A stretch of DNA of 59,157 bases from Bacteroides fragilis (GCA_023664485.1 JAMPFK010000001.1:793949-853105); one strand, 5' to 3'; shown: positions 1 to 9,088, numbered from the stretch's first letter. Numbers and translations: made by a program. Notes: generated by a model not told the origin, from the sequence alone.

Positions 1-2
1 CA

Positions 3-65
3 GCAATCAAACAGGCAGACAAAGAATGTGGAAGTTGTGGTTGTGATTTAGACCCGCTATATTAA
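3..65 (+). CDS. C-terminal end of an unidentified protein (partial)
   Basis: An open frame enters from the left edge and stops with TAA at 63-65. It encodes about 20 residues ending CGSCGCDLDPLY. The other two plus frames stop inside the same stretch. The closely spaced cysteines suggest a metal or Fe-S site, but the piece is too short to name. A rho-independent terminator follows at 128, which fits the end of a plus-strand gene. Confidence 0.4.
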   Translation, partial: AIKQADKECGSCGCDLDPLY

Positions 66-127
66 GAGAGCTTTAGAGTTGATTTAGCAACACTATCAAT
101 TTCAGTTTGTCTATTAAAGCACTTCAA

Positions 128-156
128 AGGGATAAGTATTAACTTATCTCTTTTTT
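128..156 (+). terminator. Rho-independent terminator
   Basis: A hairpin with arms GATAAGT (131-137) and ACTTATC (142-148), extendable to 10 pairs, is followed directly by a run of T. It probably ends the gene that enters from the left edge. The rest of 66-240 shows nothing else I can name. Confidence 0.7.
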
Positions 157-240
157 AAACCCACTTTTTAAAGAGTGTGTTTCTATAAATAAGGCGAAAA
201 ACAAAAATCAAAACCCACATTCAGACACAACCGCCTGCAT

Positions 241-276
241 AAAAATAAGGGTATGTCAGATTGCTCCAACATACCC
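241..276 (-). terminator. Rho-independent terminator of the perR-rubrerythrin operon
   Basis: Perfect 8-bp arms GGGTATGT (249-256) and ACATACCC (269-276) are followed on the minus strand by a T-rich tract. It lies about 40 bp beyond the rubrerythrin stop codon. Confidence 0.75.
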
Positions 277-313
277 AAATTCTTCAAAAACATTGATTTT
301 ACGGCATTTCTGA

Positions 314-853
314 TTAACCGAAGTACCTCTTTAATAATCCTTCAAATGCCTTGCCGTGTCTTGCCTCATCCCTTGCCATTTCATGAACGGTATCATGAAT
401 CGCATCCAGATTCGCAGCCTTTGCGCGTTTTGCGAGGTCAAATTTGCCGGCGGTAGCGCCGTTTTCTGCTTCTACTCTCATTTCGAGATTCTTTTTGGTA
501 GAATCTGTTACGACTTCACCGAGCAGTTCTGCAAATTTAGCAGCGTGTTCTGCTTCTTCCCATGCAGCTTTTTCCCAGTACAGGCCGATTTCAGGATAGC
601 CCTCTCTATGCGCAACTCTTGCCATAGCAAGATACATGCCGACTTCTGTACATTCGCCGTTAAAGTTCGCGCGAAGATCCGCCATAATATCTTCGCTTGA
701 GCCCTGCGCAACGCCTACAACATGTTCCGCAGCCCATTCCATCGTGCCGCTCTGCGCCGTAAATTTCTCAGCGGGAGCTCCGCATTGAGGACATTTTTCC
801 GGCGCCTCATCTCCTTCATGAACATAACCACATACCTGACATACAAATTTCAT
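314..853 (-). CDS. Rubrerythrin, reverse type (N-terminal rubredoxin domain)
   Basis: Non-haem di-iron peroxidase of 179 aa that reduces hydrogen peroxide in the cytoplasm of anaerobes. The first ~30 residues form a rubredoxin-like zinc-ribbon with two CxxC pairs (CQVCG, CPQCG). A ferritin-like four-helix domain follows, with iron-ligand motifs of the type ECTE, EEAEH and DEARH. Having the rubredoxin domain at the N-terminus marks the 'reverse' rubrerythrin class of clostridia, which are NADH-linked peroxidases. The ATG is preceded by AAAGGAG. It lies 26 bp downstream of perR on the same strand with no terminator between them, so the two are probably co-transcribed and peroxide-induced. Confidence 0.93.
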   Translation of the reverse strand: MKFVCQVCGYVHEGDEAPEKCPQCGAPAEKFTAQSGTMEWAAEHVVGVAQGSSEDIMADLRANFNGECTEVGMYLAMARVAHREGYPEIGLYWEKAAWEEAEHAAKFAELLGEVVTDSTKKNLEMRVEAENGATAGKFDLAKRAKAANLDAIHDTVHEMARDEARHGKAFEGLLKRYFG

Positions 854-879
854 AGCCTTGTCTCCTTTACCTTTATATT

Positions 880-1263
880 TTATTTATCACGGCAATTGCC
901 GCAGATACCATAAAAATAAGTCATATGCCCCTGAATTTCCCCATTGAAATTCATTCCGGCAATGTCCACGATATCGTCGATATTATTCATTTTTAAGTCG
1001 ATTACCTGTCCGCATTTGGAACAGATAAAATGATAATGGCGGGAAGTGTCCGCATCGAAGTGGTCAACGCCGTCGCCCACCCGCAGGCGGGTAATCTCGC
1101 CCATATCCGCTAACAGTGTCAGATTCCGGTATACGGTGCCAAGGCTGATATTAGGGTATTCCTGCCTGACATTTGTATAGACGACATCGGCGGTCGGATG
1201 GTCGTGCCGCGTCATTAAAAAATCCTTGATTACCTGTCGCTGCCGACTGTGTTTAATTGCCAA
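880..1263 (-). CDS. perR: PerR-type peroxide-responsive repressor (Fur family)
   Basis: Metal-dependent Fur-family repressor of 127 aa. It has an N-terminal winged helix (SRQRQVIKDFL, then ISLGTVYRNLTLL) and a C-terminal dimerisation and metal domain with HYHFIC, the CSKCG pair and a final CGNC pair (structural zinc). PerR family members sense peroxide by oxidation of metal-binding histidines. I chose the TTG at 1263 because AAAGGAGG stands 5 nt before it and the protein then begins MAIKHSRQRQ, as relatives do; longer frames lack a ribosome site and run into the operator. PerR rather than Fur or Zur is inferred from the rubrerythrin partner and the operator. Confidence 0.85.
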   Translation of the reverse strand: MAIKHSRQRQVIKDFLMTRHDHPTADVVYTNVRQEYPNISLGTVYRNLTLLADMGEITRLRVGDGVDHFDADTSRHYHFICSKCGQVIDLKMNNIDDIVDIAGMNFNGEIQGHMTYFYGICGNCRDK

Positions 1264-1314
1264 TTTTTCCTCCTTTAAAAGCGGTATCTGTTGTCGAACC
1301 ATATTTTTCAAAAT

Positions 1315-1361
1315 AGTAATGATTACTGTTTTTAGTATAGCAAAGAAAAAAAAATTGTCAA
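1315..1361 (-). promoter_or_regulatory. perR promoter with PerR-box-like operator
   Basis: On the minus strand a -35 TTGACA (1356-1361) and -10 TATACT (1334-1339) are separated by 16 bp. A perfect dyad AGTAATgATTACT (1315-1327) lies at the predicted transcription start, about 50 bp before the chosen perR start. It resembles the ATAATnATTAT core of PerR boxes, so the operon is probably autoregulated. Confidence 0.75.
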
Positions 1362-1439
1362 TAGAAAATAAAATTTTACAAATTTTTAATAAGATTATAT
1401 GAGTTGTTTTATTTATATCTGCCTGTTTTATGGTATATT

Positions 1440-1540
1440 ATAGTAAACGACATAATAAATTGCACATTCCATCTCTTACAAAAGCCATATACGCAAGCTT
1501 TTGTAAGGCTGAAATGACAGTTTTTAATGTCGTTAACTAT
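1440..1540. repeat. 101-bp palindromic repeat, copy 1
   Basis: One of three copies of exactly 101 bp (others at 31593 and 42417). The ends are inverted: ATAGTAAACGACAT at the left and ATGTCGTTAACTAT at the right. An inner arm CTTACAAAAGC pairs with GCTTTTGTAAG around a short loop, so the whole element can fold into one long hairpin. Copies 1 and 3 differ at only three positions. The ATAG/CTAT ends fit insertion at a TA dinucleotide, as in miniature elements moved by Tc1/IS630-type transposases. It encodes no protein and sits just upstream of the sensor kinase gene. Confidence 0.85.
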
Positions 1541-1578
1541 AGTATCAGGACAAACGTCTGGGAAAGAAGGTTGAGTGT

Positions 1579-3063
1579 TTGAAGTTCAGGACCCGGTTGT
1601 TGGTAACGTCGATTTTTATCATAGTGGCGCCTTTGCTGCTTACGGCGGCCGCGTTCATGGGAATCGGCATTTATATGGTAAATTCGGAGCAGGAATTCGG
1701 CGCGATCGATAAGAATGCGACTTCTTTTGCCTATACGCTGGAAAACTATAACCAGATGACGGCGGATGTTCTTCTGGAAGTGAGAGAACAGCTGGAAGAG
1801 GATCCTTCCCGAATGGAAGATGTGGAGTATCTGGAAGAAATCAACAACGATCTGGCGAATAAATCTTCTTATATTATTGTCCGGAAAAATCAGGATATCT
1901 ATTATACCGGAGATGAAAAGGCAGCGGGCCGCATTTTCTTGAAGCTCCCGGAATATGGAAGGGATTTTTCCAATACGGAAACGGGATATTACTATAATGA
2001 TATGAGAAAGCTGGTGAAGCAGCTGGATTTTCTTTTTCGCGATGGTTCGGAAGGAAGTCTTTTCATTATAACGCGGGTGAGCTCCCTGATCTCCCAGAAG
2101 ATGCTGATCGATATGATATTGGCCTTTATTCTGATTCTGATCTTTACAAGCACAGTTATGACGCATTGGATACAGAAGGGCGTTTTTACACCGGTTAATC
2201 AGTTGAATACGGCGATGCAGCAAATCGCGGAAGGAAACCTGGAATACAGGCTTTCCAGCGAAGAAAAAGGAGAAATCGGCGAACTGTACAGGAATTATGA
2301 AGATATGCGGCTGCGGCTGAAAGAATCGCTGGACGAGAAATTTGAGCATGAAAAGCAGAACCGGGAACTGATCAGCAACATTTCCCATGACCTGAAAACA
2401 CCGATTACGGCGGTGAAGGGTTATGTAGAGGGCATAATGGACGGAGTAGCCGATACGCCTGAGAAAATGGATAAGTATATTAAGACCATTTATAATAAGG
2501 CGAACGATATGGACAGACTGATTAATGAGCTGACCATTTATTCCGGTATCGATAACAACAGGATTCCTTATAATTTCCACCGTATTAATGTAGCGGAATA
2601 TTTCGGCGATTGCGTAGAAGAAGTCGGGCTGGATCTGGAATCCAAGAATATTCAGCTGAATTATGAAGACCTGGTATCGCCGGAAACGCAGATCATTGCC
2701 GATCCGGAACAGTTAAAGCGGGTCATCAATAATATTATCGGCAATAGCATCAAGTATCTGGATAAGGCAAACGGCGTCATCGATATTCGGATTCTGGATG
2801 AAGTGGATTCGATCCGGGTTGAGATAGAGGATAATGGAAAAGGAATCGCGGCCAAAGACCTTCCTAATATTTTTGAACGTTTTTACCGAACGGATGCTTC
2901 CAGAAATTCTTCACAGGGGGGCAGCGGAATCGGCCTTTCCATTGTCAGAAAGATCATTGAGGACCATGGCGGTTATATTTGGGCGACGAGCAGGGAAACG
3001 GAAGGCACTTGTATGCATTTTGTCATTAGAAAATATCAGGCGCCGGAACAGAAGGAGGTATAG
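1579..3063 (+). CDS. Membrane sensor histidine kinase
   Basis: Sensor kinase of 494 aa. A transmembrane helix lies near residues 7-29 and a second near 175-195, with an extracellular sensor region of ~140 residues between them. A HAMP linker follows, then the HisKA box with the phospho-acceptor His270 (ISNISHDLKTP), and a HATPase_c domain with N box (NNIIGNSIKYL), G1 box (DNGKGI) and G2 box (GSGIGLSIV). The start is TTG after AAGAAGG; no better ATG exists. The response regulator follows after 6 bp, so the pair is co-transcribed. The signal is not known. Confidence 0.9.
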   Translation: MKFRTRLLVTSIFIIVAPLLLTAAAFMGIGIYMVNSEQEFGAIDKNATSFAYTLENYNQMTADVLLEVREQLEEDPSRMEDVEYLEEINNDLANKSSYIIVRKNQDIYYTGDEKAAGRIFLKLPEYGRDFSNTETGYYYNDMRKLVKQLDFLFRDGSEGSLFIITRVSSLISQKMLIDMILAFILILIFTSTVMTHWIQKGVFTPVNQLNTAMQQIAEGNLEYRLSSEEKGEIGELYRNYEDMRLRLKESLDEKFEHEKQNRELISNISHDLKTPITAVKGYVEGIMDGVADTPEKMDKYIKTIYNKANDMDRLINELTIYSGIDNNRIPYNFHRINVAEYFGDCVEEVGLDLESKNIQLNYEDLVSPETQIIADPEQLKRVINNIIGNSIKYLDKANGVIDIRILDEVDSIRVEIEDNGKGIAAKDLPNIFERFYRTDASRNSSQGGSGIGLSIVRKIIEDHGGYIWATSRETEGTCMHFVIRKYQAPEQKEV

Positions 3064-3069
3064 CAGATT

Positions 3070-3759
3070 ATGAGCAGGATCTTAATTATTGAAGACGAAG
3101 AGGCAATTGCGGATTTGGAGAAAGATTATCTGGAGCTGAGCGATTTTGAAGTGGAAATTGAAAATACAGGAGATGCAGGCCTGAGGAGGGCGGTGTCCGA
3201 GGACTTCGATTTGGTCATTCTGGATTTGATGCTGCCCGGCATGGATGGTTTCGAGGTCTGCAAAAATATCCGCGAGGAGAAGAACATTCCGATTATCATG
3301 GTATCCGCGAAAAAAGACGATATCGATAAGATCAGAGGACTTGGACTCGGCGCCGACGATTATATGACGAAACCGTTCAGTCCTTCCGAGCTGGTGGCCA
3401 GAGTAAAAGCGCACATGTCGCGTTATGACAGACTGGTCGGCAGCAATCAGAAAGCGAACGATATCATCGAAATCCGGGGCTTGAAAATCGACAAAACGGC
3501 GAGGCGCGTTTATCTCGATGGGGAAGAAAAGATTTTTACAACGAAAGAGTTCGATTTGCTGACGTTTTTAGCGGAGAATCCCAATCATGTTTATACGAAG
3601 GAGGAGCTTTTCCGGGAAATCTGGGATATGGATTCTATCGGAGATATCGCGACCGTTACGGTGCATATTAAGAAAATTCGGGAAAAAATAGAGTTCGATA
3701 CGACGAAACCACAGTATATTGAGACGATCTGGGGCGTAGGGTACCGGTTTAAAATATAG
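3070..3759 (+). CDS. OmpR/PhoB-family response regulator
   Basis: Response regulator of 229 aa and partner of the kinase just upstream. The receiver domain (1-120) has the acidic pocket (IIEDEE), the phospho-acceptor Asp52 in VILDLMLPG, and the conserved Lys in YMTKPF. The C-terminal winged helix has the typical KEFDLLTFLAENP and VTVHIKKIREKI stretches and ends VGYRF. AGGAGG overlaps the end of the kinase gene and lies about 10 nt before the ATG. Targets cannot be read from the window. Confidence 0.92.
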   Translation: MSRILIIEDEEAIADLEKDYLELSDFEVEIENTGDAGLRRAVSEDFDLVILDLMLPGMDGFEVCKNIREEKNIPIIMVSAKKDDIDKIRGLGLGADDYMTKPFSPSELVARVKAHMSRYDRLVGSNQKANDIIEIRGLKIDKTARRVYLDGEEKIFTTKEFDLLTFLAENPNHVYTKEELFREIWDMDSIGDIATVTVHIKKIREKIEFDTTKPQYIETIWGVGYRFKI

Positions 3760-3776
3760 TAAAGTCAAGAGGATCC

Positions 3777-4604
3777 ATGAACAAAGAACAAATTCTTTAT
3801 GAAGATAACGATATTATCGTGTGCTATAAGCCGGCGGGGATCGCGACACAGACGGACAGAGTCGGTCAGCGCGATATGGTCAGCGAAGTAACGAATTACC
3901 TTGTTTCCCGCATATCCAATCATTCCCGTGCTAATTGTGTCAATGATATTTATACTGATATGTCCAATGTTCATGTTGGCGGATCCAACATGATTGTCAG
4001 GCTTGTGCACCGCCTGGATCAGCCCGTGGAAGGAATTCTCGTTTTTGGCAAAAATCAGAAGGCGGCAGGCGCATTGAGCAGGCAAATCGTAGAGAACCGC
4101 ATGGAAAAGGACTACTACGCGGCCGTATCCGGCAGGAAATTGTCTGGGATGCCGGCATCGGAAGGCATGCGTATGGAAAAGCTGACAGATTATCTGTTGA
4201 AAGATAATAAAGGCAATATGTCCTGCGTCGTACCGCCGGGAACAAAGGGCGCAAAAAAAGCTGTGCTGGAATATGAAGTCCTGGAGAAAAAGGCGCTTGT
4301 TTTAGAGAATTGTTCAGAGAAAATACAGGACGGAGAGGGCTCGCGGGCTATTGCACTTATCCAAATCCGGCTGATTACCGGAAGACATCATCAGATCCGG
4401 GCGCAGATGAGCCATGCGGGAATAAGTCTGCTGGGCGATTATAAGTATGCTGATGAACAGACAAAGAAGCTGTCCGATGACCTGGGACAGAAGCAGATTG
4501 CATTATGTGCGTATCGACTTGCATTTGCGCATCCTGTAACAGGAAAGAGGCTGTCTTTTCAGAAAAATCCGGAGGGCCGCATTTTCCAGAATTTTTCAAT
4601 CTAA
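3777..4604 (+). CDS. RluA-family pseudouridine synthase
   Basis: Probable rRNA or tRNA uridine isomerase of 275 aa (PF00849). The catalytic motif HRLDQPVEGILVF contains Asp81, and LITGRHHQIRAQMSHAG with LGDYKY is the usual C-terminal signature. The N-terminal stretch ILYEDNDIIVCYKPAG is the standard first strand pair. There is no S4 domain, so this is a single-domain RluA-type enzyme; which uridine it modifies cannot be told. It starts 17 bp after the response regulator gene with AGAGGAT as ribosome site and is probably part of the same transcript. Confidence 0.88.
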   Translation: MNKEQILYEDNDIIVCYKPAGIATQTDRVGQRDMVSEVTNYLVSRISNHSRANCVNDIYTDMSNVHVGGSNMIVRLVHRLDQPVEGILVFGKNQKAAGALSRQIVENRMEKDYYAAVSGRKLSGMPASEGMRMEKLTDYLLKDNKGNMSCVVPPGTKGAKKAVLEYEVLEKKALVLENCSEKIQDGEGSRAIALIQIRLITGRHHQIRAQMSHAGISLLGDYKYADEQTKKLSDDLGQKQIALCAYRLAFAHPVTGKRLSFQKNPEGRIFQNFSI

Positions 4605-4691
4605 ATTCATGATAAATTTCCTGAAACCTTCCATACTAAGGGTAGTTTGAGCTGAAGGATATTGTCATGGGACGGCGGCGGAGAGAAAAGT

Positions 4692-5753
4692 ATGGAAGAG
4701 AGAGACAGAGAAGAAAAGAACAGCGAAATAAAAATTTCGGAATTAAGAGAGAATAAACTGGTAAAGTTCGGTGTCATCACTTTATTGGTTTATCTTTTTT
4801 TTCGTTTTCTCTTTCCGCTGGTGGCACCGTTCTGTGTGGCGTTTATCCTGATAGCTCTGTTCTATCCGTTGTTGTCGCGGATTCAAAAAAAGATCCCGAT
4901 GAGAAAGAAATTTCTGGCGGCCGGCGTTTTACTGTTATGTCTGATATTTTTGGCCGTTATTCTATGGATACTGGGGTACAGCAGTAGTATGCAGCTGGAA
5001 AGAGTCACGGATTTTATAGAAACCGCCTGTAAAAGGCTTCAGATCTTTCTGCATGAATGCTGTTACAGTCTGGATGGAAGATTTGGCTGGAACGGTTATG
5101 ATATAGAAAGTTTTGTAGTGGAAAAGATGACCGTCATCATGGAAAATGTGCAGGTGCAGGTAATTCCGCGAATGTTGTCTTCCTCCTATACCTGCGTTAA
5201 AGGAATTCTGGAAGTTGCAGCTTTTCTTTTTGTTACGCTGGTCGCGGCGATCCTGCTGGAAAAAGATTATGCTGTCTTTATTCAGTGGCTGAAAACATCG
5301 GACGATATGTCTTTTGTGTGGACAGCGTTGGAGGGCGTGTTGAATTATATCATTACGTTTCTGAAAGCGCAGGGTATTATTCTGCTGATCATCAGTATTT
5401 TCAGCAGTGCGGTTCTGTGGGCGACAGGGATTTACGGGGGTGTTTTCTGGGGCATTCTGGCAGGATGTCTGGATGTGCTGCCGTTTATTGGAACAGGAGT
5501 TGTGCTCGTGCCGATGGCCCTGTGGCAGTTATTGAACGGGCATTATCTGCTGATGGCGGTCTGTCTGCTGCTTTATATCGCCTGTATCGTTATCCGGGAA
5601 TTTCTGGAGCCTAAGTTAATCGGTAATCGGATGGGAATCGCTCCCGTGCTGATGCTTCTGGCGATTTATGCGGGAATCCGGCTGTTTGGGGTGGGCGGGA
5701 TTCTCAAAGGGCCGCTGGCGCTTATTGTTATTTATGAGTTGAATAAGGTGTGA
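4692..5753 (+). CDS. AI-2E family transporter-like membrane protein
   Basis: Polytopic membrane protein of 353 aa in the PF01594 family (YdiK/YtvI/TqsA-like permeases). After a charged N-terminus come paired helices (~residues 26-65), a long amphipathic middle part, and a helical C-terminal half with the family signature around LDVLPFIGTGVVLVP and a late PKLIGNRMGIAPVLMLLAIY. I chose the ATG at 4692 because GGAGAG precedes it by 7 nt; an upstream in-frame TTG has no ribosome site. Relatives include the sporulation protein YtvI and putative sodium or signal exporters, so substrate and role are open. Confidence 0.82.
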   Translation: MEERDREEKNSEIKISELRENKLVKFGVITLLVYLFFRFLFPLVAPFCVAFILIALFYPLLSRIQKKIPMRKKFLAAGVLLLCLIFLAVILWILGYSSSMQLERVTDFIETACKRLQIFLHECCYSLDGRFGWNGYDIESFVVEKMTVIMENVQVQVIPRMLSSSYTCVKGILEVAAFLFVTLVAAILLEKDYAVFIQWLKTSDDMSFVWTALEGVLNYIITFLKAQGIILLIISIFSSAVLWATGIYGGVFWGILAGCLDVLPFIGTGVVLVPMALWQLLNGHYLLMAVCLLLYIACIVIREFLEPKLIGNRMGIAPVLMLLAIYAGIRLFGVGGILKGPLALIVIYELNKV

Positions 5754-5881
5754 AAAAGCATAGTGCAGCGCCAGAGATTTTCAATCCTGTTTTCGTCCGG
5801 GGAAAAATATCCTTATTCATTCATTTTACAGGAACATTCGGCTTTAGGTTTTTCCGGCTATTTCACAGTTATTTTAAAGAT

Positions 5882-5911
5882 TTGACGAAAGCCGCCGCCC
5901 CGTTCTATAAT
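5882..5911 (+). promoter_or_regulatory. Sigma-A-type promoter for the O-antigen-ligase-like gene
   Basis: TTGACG (5882-5887) and TATAAT (5906-5911) are 18 bp apart. Transcription would start near 5918, which favours the ATG at 5964 over a GTG at 5934. Confidence 0.7.
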
Positions 5912-5963
5912 AAAAGGCAGAAAACACAGAAAGGTGTACATATACCGTATAGTTGGTAAAGCC

Positions 5964-7559
5964 ATGTTGGAAGCGCGGGAGAAAGAAGAGCAAAGCGGCA
6001 TAGATGTCCGGGAAAAGCTGCGGGGGGCCGCCGTCGAAATCGGGAATAGCATTTTGACGGCTTATTTTCTTGTCATGATGTTGTTCTATCCCCTTTATTT
6101 TGAGAATGGTTATCAGGAAATCGGAGATGCAAAGTACCTTTTTTTCCGCAATGTCAGTCTTGTAACGGTTTTCTGTATGCTGTGCGTAAGGGCGGTCATT
6201 TTTGTGGCACGGGGAAAAAAGCTGTCGATTTCAGCGCTTTATAAGAGGATGTCGATTACGGATTGGTTCGCATATGGGTATCTGGTGCTGGTTCTGTTTT
6301 CTTATGTGTGTACGCCTTTTAAAGAAGAGGCTTTTCCTGGTGCGGAGGGCTGGCATATGGGGCTGGTGAGCCAGCTGCTGTTTATCTGTCTTTATTTTCT
6401 GTTTTCCAGATACTTCAAATGGAATGATAAAATGCCATATGTCATGTTGTCTGGTTCCATACTTGTGTTTGGGCTCGGTATTTTGAACAGGTATTCCGTT
6501 TATCCGATTAATCTGGGCGGACAGACGGATGGGCGGATGGCTATTTTCATTTCTACGCTCGGAAATATCAACTGGTTCTGTGGATATTGGGCGGTTTTTT
6601 GCGCGATCGGAGCGGCACTTTACTGGATCTGCAGGAGCGGATGGCAGAAGGCGGCAGCAGGCGTTTATGTGGTAACGGCGTTTTGGGCCGGGATCGTACA
6701 GGGCAGTAACAGCGCGTATCTCGTGCTGACGGGGATTTTTCTTTTTTTGTTCTGCCTTTCTTTTCAGGAAAACCGGACGATGCGCCGTTTTCTGGAAACT
6801 GTGCTTTTGTTTCTGTTATCCTGCCAGATGGCCAGAGCGCTGCGGTATGTACCGGGCTTTCGGGTCAATTATGAGAGTACGCCGGGGCTTGTATTGACGA
6901 ATACGAATCTGACGCTGTATCTGGGGGCGGCTGTTGGTATTATTTATCTGCTGTTTTATTATCTGACGGAATATAAGAAGGTGCAGATTGCGGATTATCA
7001 GAAAATGCGCGGGGCCGTGCTGCTTTTACTGGCGTCTGCGGCGGCGGGGTTTGTTATTTTGCTGATTCTGAATACTCTTCTGCCGGAAGGCGTAAGGGGA
7101 TTTTCAGAGGTTCCGTTTCTCATTTTTAATGACGCCTGGGCCGAATACAGGGGCGCTACATGGACGGATGGTGTTCTGACTTATCGGAGTATGACGCTTT
7201 TTCGAAAATTAATCGGCGTAGGGCCGGACTGCTTTGCAGAATATTTGTATACGGTGCCGGAGCTTGCGGAACGCGTCCGCGTGCAGTTTGGCAGCTCCAG
7301 GCTGACGAATGCGCATAACGAGTGGCTTACGATACTCGTCAATCAGGGGATTTTAGGACTGATTTGTTATAGCGGGATTTTTATATCAGTCTTTATCCGG
7401 TTCGTGAAAAAGGCGCATATCCGGCCTGTGTTATATCTGTTCGCGGCGGCGGTCCTGACCTATACGCTGCACAATATGGCCAGTTTTCAGCAGGTACTGA
7501 ATGCGCCTTTTATTTTTATGATAATGGGAATCGGAGAGGGAATCGCAAGAAACAGTTGA
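5964..7559 (+). CDS. O-antigen ligase / polymerase-like membrane protein
   Basis: Polytopic membrane protein of 531 aa, with about a dozen hydrophobic segments and a Wzy_C/O-antigen-ligase-like region (PF04932) near the C-terminus, recognised by TNAHNEWLTILVNQGILGLI. In this superfamily members ligate or polymerise surface glycans, or are membrane proteins of unknown role in Gram-positives. No glycosyltransferases flank it, so the substrate is unknown. The start is uncertain: a GTG at 5934 is only ~16 nt from the predicted transcript start and has no proper ribosome site, so the ATG at 5964 is preferred. Confidence 0.72.
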   Translation: MLEAREKEEQSGIDVREKLRGAAVEIGNSILTAYFLVMMLFYPLYFENGYQEIGDAKYLFFRNVSLVTVFCMLCVRAVIFVARGKKLSISALYKRMSITDWFAYGYLVLVLFSYVCTPFKEEAFPGAEGWHMGLVSQLLFICLYFLFSRYFKWNDKMPYVMLSGSILVFGLGILNRYSVYPINLGGQTDGRMAIFISTLGNINWFCGYWAVFCAIGAALYWICRSGWQKAAAGVYVVTAFWAGIVQGSNSAYLVLTGIFLFLFCLSFQENRTMRRFLETVLLFLLSCQMARALRYVPGFRVNYESTPGLVLTNTNLTLYLGAAVGIIYLLFYYLTEYKKVQIADYQKMRGAVLLLLASAAAGFVILLILNTLLPEGVRGFSEVPFLIFNDAWAEYRGATWTDGVLTYRSMTLFRKLIGVGPDCFAEYLYTVPELAERVRVQFGSSRLTNAHNEWLTILVNQGILGLICYSGIFISVFIRFVKKAHIRPVLYLFAAAVLTYTLHNMASFQQVLNAPFIFMIMGIGEGIARNS

Positions 7560-7584
7560 CAAACGGTTTTTCTTCTTTTAGAAT
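7556..7584 (+). promoter_or_regulatory. proS promoter
   Basis: TTGACA (7556-7561) and TAGAAT (7579-7584) are exactly 17 bp apart. The -35 overlaps the stop of the preceding gene. The leader to the ATG is only about 40 nt, too short for a T-box. Confidence 0.78.
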
Positions 7585-7632
7585 CAAAGAAATTCCGGCA
7601 TTTTTACCGAAGAAGTAAGCTGAGAAAGGGGC

Positions 7633-9075
7633 ATGGTCATCAAGATGGCAGACAAAAAATTAGTAGAAGCGATTACATCTATGGAAGAGGATTTTGCTCA
7701 GTGGTACACAGATGTAGTAAAAAAAGCAGAGTTAATCGATTATACGAGCGTAAAAGGCTGTATGGTGCTGCGTCCGGCGGGTTACGCGATCTGGGAATTG
7801 ATTCAGCAGCAGCTGGATGCGATGTTTAAGGCAACGGGAGTGCAGAATGTATATCTGCCGATGTTCATCCCGGAAAGCCTTTTAAATAAAGAGAAAGATC
7901 ATGTGGAAGGTTTTGCGCCGGAGGTAGCATGGGTGACGCATGGAGGGCAGCAGCCATTACAGGAAAGACTTTGCGTCAGACCTACTTCGGAAACGCTTTT
8001 CTGTGATTATTATAAAAATACGATTCATTCTTATCGGGATTTACCGCAGCTGTGCAATCAATGGTGCTCGGTAGTGCGCTGGGAGAAGGAGACGAGGCCT
8101 TTTCTGCGCAGCCGCGAGTTCTTATGGCAGGAAGGGCATACGGCACACGCAACGGCAAAAGAGGCGGAAGAAAGAACGATTCAAATGTTGAACGTTTATG
8201 CGGATTTCTGTGAACAGGTGCTGGCAATTCCTGTTGTGAAGGGCCGCAAGACCGATAAGGAAAAATTCGCGGGCGCGATAGCGACTTATGCGATCGAAGC
8301 ACTGATGCACGACGGCAAAGCATTGCAGTCGGGAACGAGTCATAATTTCGGCGATGGTTTTGCCAAAGCTTTCGGCGTTCAGTTCACGGATAAAGATAAT
8401 ACGCTGAAATATGTGCATCAGACATCCTGGGGCATGACGACGCGTTTGATCGGCGCTGTCATCATGGTGCACGGAGATAATTCCGGACTCGTCCTGCCGC
8501 CGAAGATAGCGCCGACTCAAATTATGATCATACCGATTCAGCAGAAAAAAGAAGGCGTGCTGGAAAAGGCTTTTGAACTAAAAGAAAAATTAGGGAATTT
8601 CCGCGTGAAGGTGGATGATGCGGATAAGAGTCCGGGCTGGAAATTCTCCGAGCAGGAAATGCGGGGAATCCCGATCCGTGTGGAAATCGGGCCGAAAGAT
8701 ATCGAAGCGGGGAAATGCGTTATCTGCCGACGCGATACGGGAGAAAAAACAGAAGCACCGCTCGACGGGCTGGCGGAGAAGGCCGGGGAAATTCTGGATA
8801 AGATGCAGGCGGAAATGCTGGAACGGGCCAGAGTGCATAGAGATGAACACACTTATATCGCGAAGGATATGGATGAATTCAGAAAACTGTTCGATGAAAA
8901 GTCCGGTTTTGTAAAAGCAATGTGGTGTGGTGGACAGGAATGCGAAGAGAAGATTAAAGAGGATCTGGCAGTCACGAGCCGCTGTATTCCTTTTGCGCAG
9001 GAACAGATATCGGACGTATGCGTATGCTGTGGGAAACCGGCGGAGAAGATGGTTTACTGGGGAAGGGCGTATTGA
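7633..9075 (+). CDS. proS: Prolyl-tRNA synthetase, short (type 3)
   Basis: Class II aminoacyl-tRNA synthetase of 480 aa that charges tRNA-Pro. It belongs to the archaeal/eukaryote-like group: there is no editing insertion, and the C-terminal zinc-ribbon extension ends with cysteine pairs (CVCCGKP) and the terminal tyrosine KMVYWGRAY. Class II motif 2 is visible as FLRSREFLWQEGHTAHAT, with RPTSETLF before it; the anticodon-binding domain follows. GAAAGGGG lies 1 nt before the ATG at 7633 and 13 nt before a second in-frame ATG at 7645; the second gives the more usual start MADKKLVE, so the exact start is open. It has its own promoter and terminator, so it is monocistronic. Confidence 0.95.
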   Translation: MVIKMADKKLVEAITSMEEDFAQWYTDVVKKAELIDYTSVKGCMVLRPAGYAIWELIQQQLDAMFKATGVQNVYLPMFIPESLLNKEKDHVEGFAPEVAWVTHGGQQPLQERLCVRPTSETLFCDYYKNTIHSYRDLPQLCNQWCSVVRWEKETRPFLRSREFLWQEGHTAHATAKEAEERTIQMLNVYADFCEQVLAIPVVKGRKTDKEKFAGAIATYAIEALMHDGKALQSGTSHNFGDGFAKAFGVQFTDKDNTLKYVHQTSWGMTTRLIGAVIMVHGDNSGLVLPPKIAPTQIMIIPIQQKKEGVLEKAFELKEKLGNFRVKVDDADKSPGWKFSEQEMRGIPIRVEIGPKDIEAGKCVICRRDTGEKTEAPLDGLAEKAGEILDKMQAEMLERARVHRDEHTYIAKDMDEFRKLFDEKSGFVKAMWCGGQECEEKIKEDLAVTSRCIPFAQEQISDVCVCCGKPAEKMVYWGRAY

Positions 9076-9088
9076 TTTGGAAAAAGAT

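Noticed and set aside
7560..7632. T-box riboswitch before proS
   Set aside because: The promoter at 7556-7584 leaves a leader of only about 40 nt, too short for a T-box, and no T-box bulge sequence is present.
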